NCBI GenBank assembly: GCA_964017065.1 | Contig: OZ024784.1 | Location: 2,230,598-2,294,597, forward strand | DNA from: Haliclona indistincta | Lineage: Eukaryota > Porifera > Demospongiae > Haplosclerida > Chalinidae | Direction of reading: 5' to 3' | DNA: 64,000 nt | Shown here: positions 61,201 through 64,000 of the stretch, piece after piece | How the letters are laid out: each line of letters starts with the position of its first letter | How positions within the stretch are numbered: the stretch's first letter is position 1 | Notes under the pieces: model-generated | Database searches by the model: none | What the model saw: only the letters and a program-made list of their open reading frames with translations | What the model was told of the DNA's origin: nothing | Program-made: the position numbers and the translations under genes

Positions 61201-63917
61201 CTGGACTACCATTTTATGTACAGGTAAACCTTGACTACTATAATGAAGTGAACTTGATAATCATCTTATGCAGGCTATTCTCACAACAGAACCACTGGCT
61301 CACAGTAGAACATGTTTATCTCACGCGGTTACCACTCTTCTTTCAGTAGCTGCCTCACATACCAGCAAGCCTGTCCCTTCCTCCTCCATCGCCCCAGTGC
61401 CTGCAGCTGTTCATGCCTTGAACATACTCCGAGCGCTTTACCGTGAGAGCAAGCTTGGTGAGGTAATGGTGTCGTTCATAGCAGAGGGAGTCATAGTAGC
61501 TGTCAGGGGGTTCTCTTCTTCATCTTGGACAGTAAGCACAATCTGTATACCACAACTTCATCTTGTCTTTCTCTCTCAGATTCGTAACTCCAGCACACTG
61601 CTACTTAGTGCACTTGTTACGAGAATATTTGGTGTCAAGAAAGTGCACGAGGAACACTCGATGGAGAACAAGATGTCGGCACATGAGTTTTTCACACGAT
61701 TTCCCTCTCTTAATCAATTTCTGCTCACTGAATTGATTTCAGCTAGTGAAGATGGCGGCAAATCTGAGCGGTACGGCCTAGCAGCATTGTATGAATGACT
61801 GTACATACTGCTCGTGCAGGCTGTTTCCTGTGCTGTTGGTTCTCTCACGTCTGAAGCCATCTCCTCAGCTCAGGAACTCATCTCTACATCTTATCCCTCC
61901 CTTTCTTCCTCCTCTCATTAGGTCAGGAACACATCAACATACTCTCTGCTGTCCTAATATCTCTCCTCCCTCAGCTTAGCTGGGTGCTCAGTGTGGAAGA
62001 GTCGTGTGCTGATAGCACAATCACTAGTAGCTACACTCACTTCCTCCAACTCCTCTCAGCTTCTTCTCTCTCTCATTGACAAGATGTCTTGCTCTCATCA
62101 GAATCAGCTTCATGGTCTCCTGCTAATGGTGATCAATGTAGTGATGGAGTCTATCACGATGGCACAGGAGAGAGAAGAACAACCCTTAGCAGTAGGAGGA
62201 GGGAAGGTACTAGTATGCTTGCTAAAGAAGAGTCATCTTGGAAAGAGGTGATTTGGTGGTTGAGAGAGAACGGCGATTTATCTTTGTTTCTGCAGGTGTA
62301 ACCATTGTACGATAACCAGAGCACTCTATCTTCATTGTGTCAGTTTAATATTGAGCAGCTGTACCGGCCTTACATTTGACAAGAGTACAACTGAATCATT
62401 GCACACACTTGCATTAGACTGCCAGGATACCTTACTGCAGGATGATGTCGAAGATGGTTCTTCTTATGGGCCTGATGATCCTAGCTTAGCCGAGAGACAA
62501 TTCCAGTTTCTCACAACAGTGAAACCAGTACTAGCCACATCTTTATCAACCATTCTTCCTTCTGATCAGCTTGCTCTTCAATTGTTGCTACAATCACCAT
62601 CAAACAGTGTAGTTATGTTTCTTACTCAAGCTCTACAAGAAGGGATGTTGGCAGGAAGTGTCGTCATAGAGGGTGCAGTAAAACTAGCAATGGAGAACAA
62701 AGAACAAGTTAGAGCAGGCACACTAACATTGTTAAGGTTTATCTACTGCAAATAGGGCTACCAGCTTCTATGCACTATAATTGAGCACAATCAACCGAGC
62801 AAGGGTATAGAGGGCTCTTTGTTCCAGGTGTGTGCGATTTCTCCCAATCCAGCAATGAGCTGTGTATTGTAACTACAGGTGTTTACTGCAGCTGTTCATG
62901 CAATGCACGATGGATTCATGAGGTAATTTTCTCTTCAATTTAATGTACATTGTGTGTATTTGTTTATAGGGAGGAGCTGTTGATTGCTTTGCTGAAGTTT
63001 ATCCAGTGCAGTCTAAAAATTGTTATTGGTCAACAGAAAAGCACTTCTCACAAAGTATGCACATAGATAGTGTTTTTCATGCTTTTATTGCTCCAAATCT
63101 TCTTCAGCTCTTAGTCTCTCTCCTTCATCAGCTGAGAGAGTGGTGTGACGAGACCTCTTCAGATCCAGTGAGGGCAGCCATTGCTGCTCTCATAGGAACA
63201 AACTGGGATATCTTTGTCAATAGCGAGAAGGAAGACAATGGCTGCTCATCCTCTCACCTGTTCTGGCAGATGAGTGTCACCTTGCTACAAGATGTGAAGG
63301 AAGAAGTAAGAGAGAAGATGTGCTCTTCTCTATCTGAGATGCTGTCCTCTACTTGTTCAGGTACACCTTAAACTGATTTTGACCTCATGTATCGAGTAAA
63401 TCTTTTCACTGTAGAAAAGAAGCCCTTGAACTCTGTTCTCTGTCAGCAATCAACGCTAAGATCTCTCATTGCATCAATACCCCATATCTACCAAGACAAG
63501 CCAGCCAGTGGGATCTCTCTTTTGCTCTCTCTAATACCAACTGATTTGCCTCAGACCAGCCAACAAGATCCAGTCAGTCGTCTGCTGTTTAATGAAGACA
63601 AGACTAATGCCTTTGCTGAGGAAGCCGAATTGCTTCAGCTCATATGGAAAGAAGCTGAGAAACTGCTACCACTTATCACAGACAAGGAGTTGCTTTACCA
63701 GTTGGTAGGAACTAATCATGAAAATAGCCAAGTAGAGCTGCGTGCTGTTGGCAACCCATGGATAGACCCTACACTGTTTTGTGGTGTTGTAAAAAACACA
63801 CTTTTAGTTAATGCTTTGCAAATGAAAGACAAGGACGGCTGGTCTCAAGGAAGTGACCATATCTCTACATGCATTCATCCTTTGCTGGACAAATTGAATA
63901 CTAAAATAAGACAATGA
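31297..63917 (+). CDS. THADA: THADA (tRNA 2'-O-methyltransferase regulator), host of nested genes
   Basis: A very large gene encoding an armadillo-like protein, orthologous to human THADA and yeast Trm732, the partner of FTSJ1/Trm7 in 2'-O-methylation of tRNA position 32. ATG 31297 begins MSSAFSRSQNAWAGGKTK. Blocks in order: HSLCLFRHPLQRVLS|SYLQDL (31780-35860), YVWLMWEDPLECVRHQCKAL (37580-37680), then across 20.5 kb GKYVLLTLLVPHLSVGVV (58340), SGILSAMGHQSLACKAGEL and EPLAHSRTCLSH. The DUF2428 core TRRSAGLPFYVQAILTTEP is at about 61190-61290. Next come ALNILRALYRESKLGEVM, IRNSSTLLLSALVTRIFGVK and EFFTRFPSLNQFLLTEL (61410-61740). Two introns are enormous: 31814-35844 holds two UGT genes and 37731-58260 holds a transporter array, all antisense. 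The junctions are GT-AG and keep frame (TCAAG|CTAT; CTAAAG|ATTGC). The stop at 63915-63917 gives a complete C-terminus, LDKLNTKIRQ. Smaller exon ends are approximate. Confidence 0.93.
31839..33449 (-). CDS. UDP-glycosyltransferase (nested, intronless)
   Basis: A single exon of 536 residues with a signal peptide (about 1-22). The N-terminal acceptor domain starts LSVLLLASFFIGHQFPLIAL and the C-terminal nucleotide-sugar domain follows. The UGT signature reads FAILHCGIGGVQEAL then PVICLPYAWDQ, matching the animal HxGxxxxxEAxxxGxPxxxxPxxxDQ pattern with Cys after His. MGSTGDLT supplies the usual phosphate-binding loop. A single membrane helix near the end (VYVVLIVLLGLICWV) is followed by a tail with eleven or so cysteines and the last five residues KIKTD, a KxKxx ER-retrieval pattern. 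UGTs conjugate sugars to lipophilic compounds in the ER lumen; the acceptor cannot be told from sequence. It lies antisense in a THADA intron. Confidence 0.92.
   Translation of the reverse strand: MKCTVAVCLVVLLLAGQNNVDSCGAKQQQQEQKPGEAKEKLSVLLLASFFIGHQFPLIALGEELVRRGHHVTMMGPITEGSSVLPNLPESVGIKFIATGKVTQDPVRQMTQASKNSTSFIHLLWKLWNLNMTDNSQDYLIEMWAKLDSMNGSEWDYVVTDNAVNLITYCTEKKWGPKVMMNFSPLPILPSSRPPWPFPHSFSLSTDNLTYKDRLIETIFHAPLEVLGFKAAALITNSQIPNCTGPVYVFDNLGIATPILFDSVIGFEYPKIIFPLQHYVGPILPKTPPPLGKDLLDWLRDKESVVYISMGSTGDLTPQQARGLLKGVMTNTNYSVVWALRKNNRDCLEGMELNRDRLFMSEWVSQVAMLQHRTTTFAILHCGIGGVQEALINSVPVICLPYAWDQFSTAIRLISQGLGARILPDELSRESVEKAIRTIENGDIRKQVKKMSKILKMAGGAEKAADLVEFYADVGHDHGVPAYIRYEWNWIVYYNLDVYVVLIVLLGLICWVSKRLCRCCLRKCCCCRCSSAKIKTD
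33450..33922. other. Spacer between the two UGT genes
   Basis: AT-rich intronic (THADA) sequence that should hold the promoter of the downstream UGT and the 3' end of the upstream one. No further gene or repeat recognised. Confidence 0.4.
33923..35578 (-). CDS. UDP-glycosyltransferase, tandem paralogue (nested, intronless)
   Basis: A single exon of 551 residues, paralogous to the gene at 31839. The signal peptide is followed by a basic insert rich in Gln and Arg (about 24-50), then LSVLLLASFSIGHQFPLIAL. Residues around 130-265 differ substantially from the neighbour. From FDNLGIATPILFD onward the two proteins are nearly identical through the signature HCGIGGVQEAL/PYAWDQ, the membrane helix and the cysteine tail. 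The end is KTKID, again KxKxx. The variable N-terminal half is the acceptor-binding part in UGTs, so the pair probably differ in substrate (inference). Same THADA intron. Confidence 0.92.
   Translation of the reverse strand: MKLAAVCLVLMLLFLVGQHNVESCKARARAKKQRQRSQQQPQHQEEKPVAVESCEKKLSVLLLASFSIGHQFPLIALGEELVRRGHNVTMMGPITEGSSVLPNLPESVGIKFIATSKVTQDPQRRMTQASKNSKNFLQLIWNLNLTSDDSQDYLIEMWAKVDSMNGSEWDYVVTDIGVNMITQCIEKKWGPKVMMNFSPLPVLLSIRPPWPHPYAFSTSSDKLTFKQRLTEVLFIGPLEYLGFKIAAWITGNKIPSCKVPLHMFDNLGIATPILFDTVIGFEYPKIIFPLQHYVGPILPKTPPPLGKDLLDWLRDKESVVYISMGSTGDLTPQQAQGLLEGVMTNTNYSVVWALRKNNRDCLEGMELNRDRLFMSEWVSQVAMLQHRTTTFAILHCGIGGVQEALINSVPVICLPYAWDQFSTAIRLISQGLGARILPDELSRESVEKAIQTIENGDIRKQVKKMSKILKMAGGAEKAADLVEFYADVGHDHGVPAYIRYEWNWIVYYNLDVYVVLIVLLGLICWVSKRLCRCCLRKCCCCCCSSTKTKID
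36581..36893. mobile_element. Second copy of the CAG(T/G)GGCGTAACTA MITE, in a THADA intron
   Basis: The left end CAGTGGCGTAACTACGGTAG and right end CCTAGTTATGTCCCTG are inverted repeats like those of the element at 5673-5972. Internal TTGCCTCCCGC also matches. Flanks GATTA and GACTA may be a decayed 5-bp duplication. It sits inside the small intron 36560-36934. Confidence 0.6.
38261..38753. mobile_element. 493-bp TTAA-targeted MITE, copy 1
   Basis: It begins CCCTTCACATGCGG and ends CCGCACTTGAAGGG (14-bp terminal inverted repeats, one or two mismatches). TTAA lies at 38257-38260 and 38754-38757. TTAA duplication with CCC ends is the hallmark of piggyBac-superfamily elements. It is non-autonomous: no transposase frame. 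It lies within coding sequence of transporter copy A. Confidence 0.9.
38758..39250. mobile_element. 493-bp TTAA-targeted MITE, copy 2
   Basis: By eye identical to copy 1, in the same orientation, sharing the central TTAA (38754-38757) and ending at TTAA 39251-39254. The uninterrupted paralogue near 53520 reads ACTCTATTAATGTAGCC, giving the exact empty site. Confidence 0.9.
40500..41420. other. Spacer between copies A and B with an N-terminal relic
   Basis: Mostly AT-rich non-coding sequence and the presumed promoter of copy A. On the minus strand near 41275-41150 a relic reads MMSFASWSLNVN and, after a stop, AALIQLLDE. It corresponds to the first helix region of the transporter (LMSFASWSFKAN) and records a lost copy. 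Confidence 0.6.
41421..43010 (-). CDS. POT/SLC15-like transporter, copy B
   Basis: Intronless, 529 residues, about 12 membrane helices. The start is MTETKCWKPFSRGRTLLLIW. After TM2 the MFS/POT loop motif reads GWISDSLLGRYRAI. The central cytosolic loop (NPFKIIFKVINYARKTKYPE, then DYGKHKFGGPFTEEEVEDVK) is the most conserved part of the array. The C-terminal half includes HLHSNNTHCMFDT (luminal loop), EFILAQSPNSMRGVMMG, which matches the POT motif before TM11, and an acidic tail. POT transporters move di/tripeptides or histidine with protons. The proton-coupling ExxER motif of TM1 is absent, so the substrate is open. The central-loop His in YPEHRSAF differs from Arg in the others. Nested antisense in THADA. 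Confidence 0.85.
   Translation of the reverse strand: MTETKCWKPFSRGRTLLLIWSALISFVLLSITSNMIQLLSNNNEDLENYMIYVFAALTVLLPVSGWISDSLLGRYRAIIAGSFLTVVTCLAMIISFVMLQFDWTLPALVLMCIAMPVTGFSSGTFYISSLPFIIDQMIGASADDIIAAIQWSCWAFAIGVTAQYFPICLVIIVTEQQNVLMIIYLSLSFVCSSTVLITDCLCHKWLYVHYKKSNPFKIIFKVINYARKTKYPEHRSAFTYIDEEEPSRLDYGKHKFGGPFTEEEVEDVKTILRLLPLFLSTFGALVANNLAHEDYFQPHIISTAEELLPCVERMHQLTLYVLIIILIPVYRFIVIPLLQNHIPSLMKRAVTGFVLCLLGTLLDLTLDTIGHLHSNNTHCMFDTKSGSVNTLPIPLYWLILADAMNAIGAAIFIVTIIEFILAQSPNSMRGVMMGVFLIVFMIATAVSHGLQLLLRHFSNATPSCGFYYYLVLSILLILSLVLFTIAAKRYKLRERDRHVNIQAIAEEHYERYFDQEEEYMREAKNASAN
43035..43535. repeat. Upstream duplicated segment, copy B side
   Basis: Sequence starting TTCTAAACATCTTTTCAGTA and running past TGATGTGGGGATGCACGATC is repeated with small indels at 45270-45735, upstream of copy C. 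It marks a duplication unit of about 2.2 kb. Confidence 0.8.
43627..45222 (-). CDS. POT/SLC15-like transporter, copy C
   Basis: Intronless, 531 residues, closest to copy B at both ends and to copy D in the C-terminal quarter (GACILLFFSSTAVNYGLELL). The same landmarks are present: KPFSRGRTLLLVW, GWISDSLLGRYRAI, IDQMIGASADDIIAAIQWYC, the invariant central loop, EFVQAQSPNSMRGVMMG. It carries a small insertion in the luminal loop (NSTSANSGSVNTLPIPL). The tail ends YLRDCQLKF, different from copies ending MREAANI. Its 3' flank holds two units of the 39-bp repeat that expanded beside copy D. Confidence 0.85.
   Translation of the reverse strand: MTETKCWKPFSRGRTLLLVWSALMSFVLLSNTSNMILLLSKNNEDLDNYMIYVYAALTVLLLVAGWISDSLLGRYRAIVAGSFLTMVTCLAMIISFVMLQFDWTLPAFVLMCISVSVTSFSGGTFFISLLPFIIDQMIGASADDIIAAIQWYCWAFAFGVAAQYLPICLVIIVTEQQNILMIYLSLSFVCSSTVLITDCLCHKWFDVHYKKSNPFKIIFKVINYARKTKYPERRSAFTYIDEEEPSRLDYGKHKFGGPFTEEEVEDVKTILRLLPLFLSTFGALVANNLAYKDHFQAHIISTAGELLPCVERLQKFTAYLSAIVLIPFYRFIVLPLLQNRIPSLMKRVGTGFVLYFIGTLLDLTLDTIGHLHSNNTHCMFDTNSTSANSGSVNTLPIPLYWLILSDIIYGIGAAIVLVTTIEFVQAQSPNSMRGVMMGACILLFFSSTAVNYGLELLLRHFSNATPSCGFYYYLVLSILIMLSLVLFTIAAKRYKLRERERHVNIQAIVEEHYERYMDQEEEYLRDCQLKF
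45270..45735. repeat. Upstream duplicated segment, copy C side
   Basis: Partner of 43035-43535. Past its left end, near 45820-45880 on the minus strand, a short relic reads GIFKPFSRSITLKL, another decayed transporter start. Confidence 0.75.
46257..46752. repeat. 39-bp minisatellite, about 12.7 copies
   Basis: The unit is ACATACAGTGAATGTTAGTA followed by GTTTATGAAGTGTATTATA. Starts are every 39 bp from 46257 (46296, 46335 ... 46725) with very few substitutions (for example TTAGCAG in late copies). It ends just before the stop codon of transporter copy D. Two units only occur at 43536-43590 beside copy C. Confidence 0.95.
46764..48356 (-). CDS. POT/SLC15-like transporter, copy D
   Basis: Intronless, 530 residues. 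Start MTETKCWKPFSRGTTLLLIW; TM1-TM2 loop shortened relative to B and C; GWISDSLLGRYRAI; IDQLIGASADDIIAAIQWYC. The central loop has FQVLNYARKTKYPE in place of FKVINYARK. The C-terminal half matches copy C, but the tail is extended to FEKCVGSYY. The luminal loop lacks the TNSGS segment (HCMFDGSVNTL). The stop lies 12 bp from the 39-bp minisatellite. Same topology and uncertainty on substrate as the other copies. Confidence 0.85.
   Translation of the reverse strand: MTETKCWKPFSRGTTLLLIWSALMSFAYYSITSNNMILLLSKKNEDLGNYTCIVYVYAVLLPVSGWISDSLLGRYRAIVAGSFLIVITCLAMIISFVMLQFDWTLPALVLMCISVSVTAFSAGTFFVSTVPFIIDQLIGASADDIIAAIQWYCWAFAIGVTAQYLPICLITVTEPQNILMIYLSLCSLCSSTVLITDCLCHKWLDVHYKKSNPFKIIFQVLNYARKTKYPERRSAFTYIDEEEPSRLDYGKHKFGGPFTEEEVEDVKTILRLLPLFLSGFGALVANDLTYKDNFQAHIISTTDKLLPCVEQLQNFTAYLSIIVLIPVYRLIVLPLLQNRIPSLIKRVGTGFVLSFIGTLLDLTLDTIGHLHSNNTHCMFDGSVNTLPIPVYWLILANIVHGIGAAIVLVTIIEFVQAQSPNSMRGVMMGACILLFFSSTAVNYGLELLLRRFSNATPSCGFYYYLVLSILIILSLVLFTITAKRYKLRERERHVNIQAIAEEHYERYLDQEEEYMRDCQLKFEKCVGSYY
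48357..49133. other. Spacer between copies D and E
   Basis: AT-rich THADA-intronic sequence. A TTTGTGACTCTAGGAGGTTTCAG-like motif near 48440 recurs upstream of several array genes, as a shared promoter remnant. No gene seen. Confidence 0.4.
49134..50711 (-). CDS. POT/SLC15-like transporter, copy E
   Basis: Intronless. I choose ATG 50711 (MTERQCCKLFSRGTTLLLVW), which aligns with the other copies; an in-frame ATG at 50726 adds five residues. It differs from B-D in TM1-TM4 (WSVRMNVVLMIPFPNKELNS, GWIGDSLLGRYRAI, VPAAAFGGGTFFISSLPF) and in the TM7-TM8 loop, where it has VCERRLKKLVSF instead of PCVERL. The central loop is identical to the consensus. The tail ends MREAANIK. Its upstream 500 bp are duplicated upstream of copy G. 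Confidence 0.85.
   Translation of the reverse strand: MTERQCCKLFSRGTTLLLVWSALIGLASWSVRMNVVLMIPFPNKELNSFLSKEYIAMLVLLPFVGWIGDSLLGRYRAIAAGSFSLAVAYLLILTSFVMLQFNWTVPAFALMCISVPAAAFGGGTFFISSLPFVIDQMIGASADDIIAAIQWYCWALALGIAAQYLPICLITVTEQQNILMIYLCLSFVCSSTVLITDCLCHKWFDVHYKKSNPFKIIFKVINYARKTKYPERRSAFTYIDEEEPSRLDYGKHKFGGPFTEEEVEDVKTILRLLPLFMSTFGALVANNLGYNDYFQTHIIFPTEGLVVCERRLKKLVSFSSAVFIIPVYRFIIFPLLRNHIPSLMKRAGTGFVLIFIGTLLDLTLDTIGHLHSNNTHCMFDINSGSVNTLPIPLYWLILADIVFGIGAAIVLVTIIEFVLAQSPNSMRGVMMGVFVMLFFFASIVNYGLELLLRHFSNATPSCGFYYYLVLSILIMLSLVLLTITAKRYKLRERERHVNIQAIVEEHYERYLDQEEEYMREAANIK
50920..51510. repeat. Upstream duplicated segment, copy E side
   Basis: Starts TTAATGCTCATAACAGTTTC and runs through CGCCTTGTGTTGAACATGTC to TTTAAATTTACATG. 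Matches 54812-55386 with small indels. It shows that copies E and G come from one duplication that included the promoter. Confidence 0.85.
51522..51709. mobile_element. 188-bp MITE with perfect 13-bp terminal inverted repeats
   Basis: The ends are TTAAAGTATATGC (51522-51534) and GCATATACTTTAA (51697-51709), flanked by ACC on both sides. An internal palindrome surrounds CGTGCTTTAATTCCCATAAAG. Absent from the paralogous site near 55386, so it is an insertion. Confidence 0.75.
51713..51869. mobile_element. 157-bp foldback element
   Basis: Nearly perfect long hairpin: ACTTAAT...GGTAAG, then GTGCTCTACGTGATTTATGG and CTGATAAAGCAC, mirrored by GTGCTTTATCAG, CCATAAATCACGTAGAGCAC and CTTACC...ATTAAGT. 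The loop is about 13 bp. It lies directly next to the MITE at 51522 and to the break of pseudogene F. Confidence 0.8.
51907..52727 (-). pseudogene. POT/SLC15-like transporter, copy F, truncated and frameshifted
   Basis: The 5' part (52727-52263) starts MSEIKCWKSFSRGITLLLIW and keeps GWISDSLLGRYRAI. A 10-bp deletion near 52292 (the paralogues read CCACTGGATTGCAGCGATG, this copy CCAGCGATG) shifts the frame at ADDIIA. The original frame returns at 52203-51907 with the central loop, including a 6-bp in-frame deletion (FTEEEDVKTIL for FTEEEVEDVKTIL). Homology stops abruptly at 51907, so the last 250 or so residues are missing. The flank beyond matches the flank near 55400. Confidence 0.9.
52728..53175. 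other. Spacer between copies F and G
   Basis: AT-rich THADA-intronic sequence. It contains the TTCCAAACATCTTTTCAGTA-type upstream motif shared with copies B-D. No gene seen. Confidence 0.4.
53176..54765 (-). CDS. POT/SLC15-like transporter, copy G
   Basis: Intronless. ATG 54765 gives MTEHQCCKPFSRGTTLLLVW, matching the family; an upstream in-frame ATG at 54807 would add 14 residues. TM1-TM6 resemble copy E (VIPLLPFPNHVLNYFLSEAY, VPAAIIGGGTFFISSLPF) with VWISDSLLGRYRAI. The C-terminal half resembles copy A (GIGAAIALATLIEFILAQSP, MLLCFATAVNYGLQLLL), a mosaic. The tail ends MREAANMHVQHK. This copy preserves the uninterrupted TTAA site hit in copy A. Confidence 0.85.
   Translation of the reverse strand: MTEHQCCKPFSRGTTLLLVWSALMSFVYWGVIENVIPLLPFPNHVLNYFLSEAYIPLLVLLPVTVWISDSLLGRYRAIIVGSFLIEVALLVTMISLVMLQFDWTIPAFVILCISVPAAIIGGGTFFISSLPFVIDQMIGASADDIIAAIQWYGWAFSVGVTAHYLPICLVIVTDKQTILMIYLSLSFVCSSAVLITDCLCHKWLDVHYKKSNPFKIIFKVINYARKTKYPERRSAFTYIDEEEPSRLDYGKHKFGGPFTEEEVEDVKTILRLLPLFLSTFGALVANDLAYEDHFQPHIISTTNKLLPCVERLRKFTAFLLVIISIPTYRFIVIPLLKNHIPSLIKRAGTGFVLCLLGTLLDLTLDTIGHLHSNNTHCMFDTNSELVNTLPIPLYWLILSDIVHGIGAAIALATLIEFILAQSPNSMRGVMMGVSFMLLCFATAVNYGLQLLLGHFSNAIPSCGFYYYLVLSILIMLSLVLFTVAAKRYKLRERERHVNIQAIAEEHYERYLDQEEEYMREAANMHVQHK
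54812..55386. repeat. Upstream duplicated segment, copy G side
   Basis: Partner of 50920-51510. It continues directly into CATGCATAGATACTGAATTT, which in the E-side copy is displaced by about 355 bp of inserted elements. It therefore represents the empty site. Confidence 0.85.
55820..55955 (-). pseudogene. Short transporter relic
   Basis: The plus-strand stretch TTCCAGAGCCAAAAGCAGTT and following bases match the 57710-57790 region of copy H (the FISS..FGSGTFF helix region, read on the minus strand). AGTAGAGAATCACTG matches the GWISDSLLG codons. The copy is broken and deleted, a remnant of another lost gene. Confidence 0.7.
56516..58090 (-). CDS. POT/SLC15-like transporter, copy H
   Basis: Intronless, 524 residues, the most divergent intact copy in TM1-TM6. 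Start MTRIKCCKTFSRGTLLLLVW; MLPFNNEPDKLNHHLHTAYQ; GWISDSLLGRYRAI; IDQMIGFPADDIIAAIQWYC. The central loop is nearly invariant (NPFKSIYKVINYARKTKYPE). TM7-TM8: CVERVQKFVLYVPAILLFP. POT-type EFILAQSPNSMRGVMMG is present. The C-terminus is shorter (YLDQRAEAAETR) than the EEEYM tails of the other copies. It lies next to the downstream boundary of the 20.5-kb THADA intron, 170 bp before the next THADA exon. Confidence 0.85.
   Translation of the reverse strand: MTRIKCCKTFSRGTLLLLVWSALMSFSVFNIAANLILMLPFNNEPDKLNHHLHTAYQVLLVLLPGVGWISDSLLGRYRAITVGSLLLTVTHLAFILTFVMLQFNWTIPALVLMCISLPAAAFGSGTFFISSLPFVIDQMIGFPADDIIAAIQWYCWAFAIGVTAQYLPICLVIVTEKQNILMIYLSLSFVCSSTILITDCLCHKWFDVHYKKSNPFKSIYKVINYARKTKYPERRSAFTYIDEEEPSRLDYGKHKFGGPFTEEEVEDVKTILRLLPLFLSLFGALVANDWAIIDRFQTHIIYTTKELIPCVERVQKFVLYVPAILLFPVYRFILFPLLHNRIPSLMKRAGTGFVVYFIGTLLDLTLDTIGHLQSNNTHCMFDTDSVSVNPTLPIPFYWLILADAMNGIGAVIVNFTLVEFILAQSPNSMRGVMMGAFVMMFNFACIVNYGLQALLGHFSKATPSCGFYYYLVLSILIMLSLVLFTIAAKRYKLRERERHVNIQAIVEEHYERYLDQRAEAAETR
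58463..58855. repeat. 40-bp minisatellite in a THADA intron
   Basis: The unit is AGTACTAGCATGTGAGGTAG followed by TGTACTAACATGAGAAATAG, about ten copies. A few carry TGTGGTAG or ACATATGAG variants. It is located between the THADA exons ending near 58454 and starting near 58890. Confidence 0.93.
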
Positions 63918-64000
63918 TAGTTTCAGATGGATTATTTTGTTCATTTATTATATACAAACAAAATATTTTTCACAGATTAAAATTCTGCAAACATTTATAG

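Overview
The window reads as nuclear DNA of an intron-rich but compact invertebrate animal. The best fit is a demosponge of the Amphimedon type (inference): introns are mostly 40-70 bp with GT-AG ends, genes lie tens to hundreds of bases apart, and divergent pairs share promoters under 200 bp. The orthologues are animal (THOC2, THADA, WRAP53, SMIM20, a Smad, class C GPCRs). The species cannot be fixed from sequence alone.

Left part (1-19.2 kb), a housekeeping block. In order: ZCCHC10 (-), inorganic pyrophosphatase (-), mitochondrial ribosomal protein uS15m (+), a SAM-domain/histidine-phosphatase fusion (-), a 116-bp promoter-proximal tandem repeat, GDP-L-fucose synthase (-), a DEP-domain protein (-), SMIM20 (-), and the large THOC2 gene (+) with a tRNA-Gln(TTG) and a small inverted-repeat element inside one intron.

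Middle (19.5-31.2 kb). An intronless GABA-B-like class C GPCR (-) sits next to a decaying duplicate of itself. Then come a short Smad with an MH2 domain and no MH1 domain (-), WRAP53/TCAB1 (+) divergent from it, and a long coiled-coil protein (+) that I do not recognise.

Right part (31.3-63.9 kb). Everything here lies within one host gene, THADA (+). Its coding exons resume perfectly across two large introns filled with antisense, intronless genes. Intron A (4.0 kb) holds two UDP-glycosyltransferase genes. Intron B (20.5 kb) holds a tandem array of POT/SLC15-like transporter genes: six intact ORFs, one disrupted by two tandem copies of a TTAA-targeted element, one truncated pseudogene, and several relics. 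The copies share almost identical central loops and C-termini but divergent membrane segments, which suggests concerted evolution.

The observations I would follow first are the transporter array nested in THADA, the TTAA element with its empty-site paralogue, the SAM-phosphatase fusion, and the MH2-only Smad with an SSxS tail. Exon boundaries were derived by eye from splice signals, reading frame and remembered family conservation. They are stated exactly where I checked them and as approximate elsewhere.
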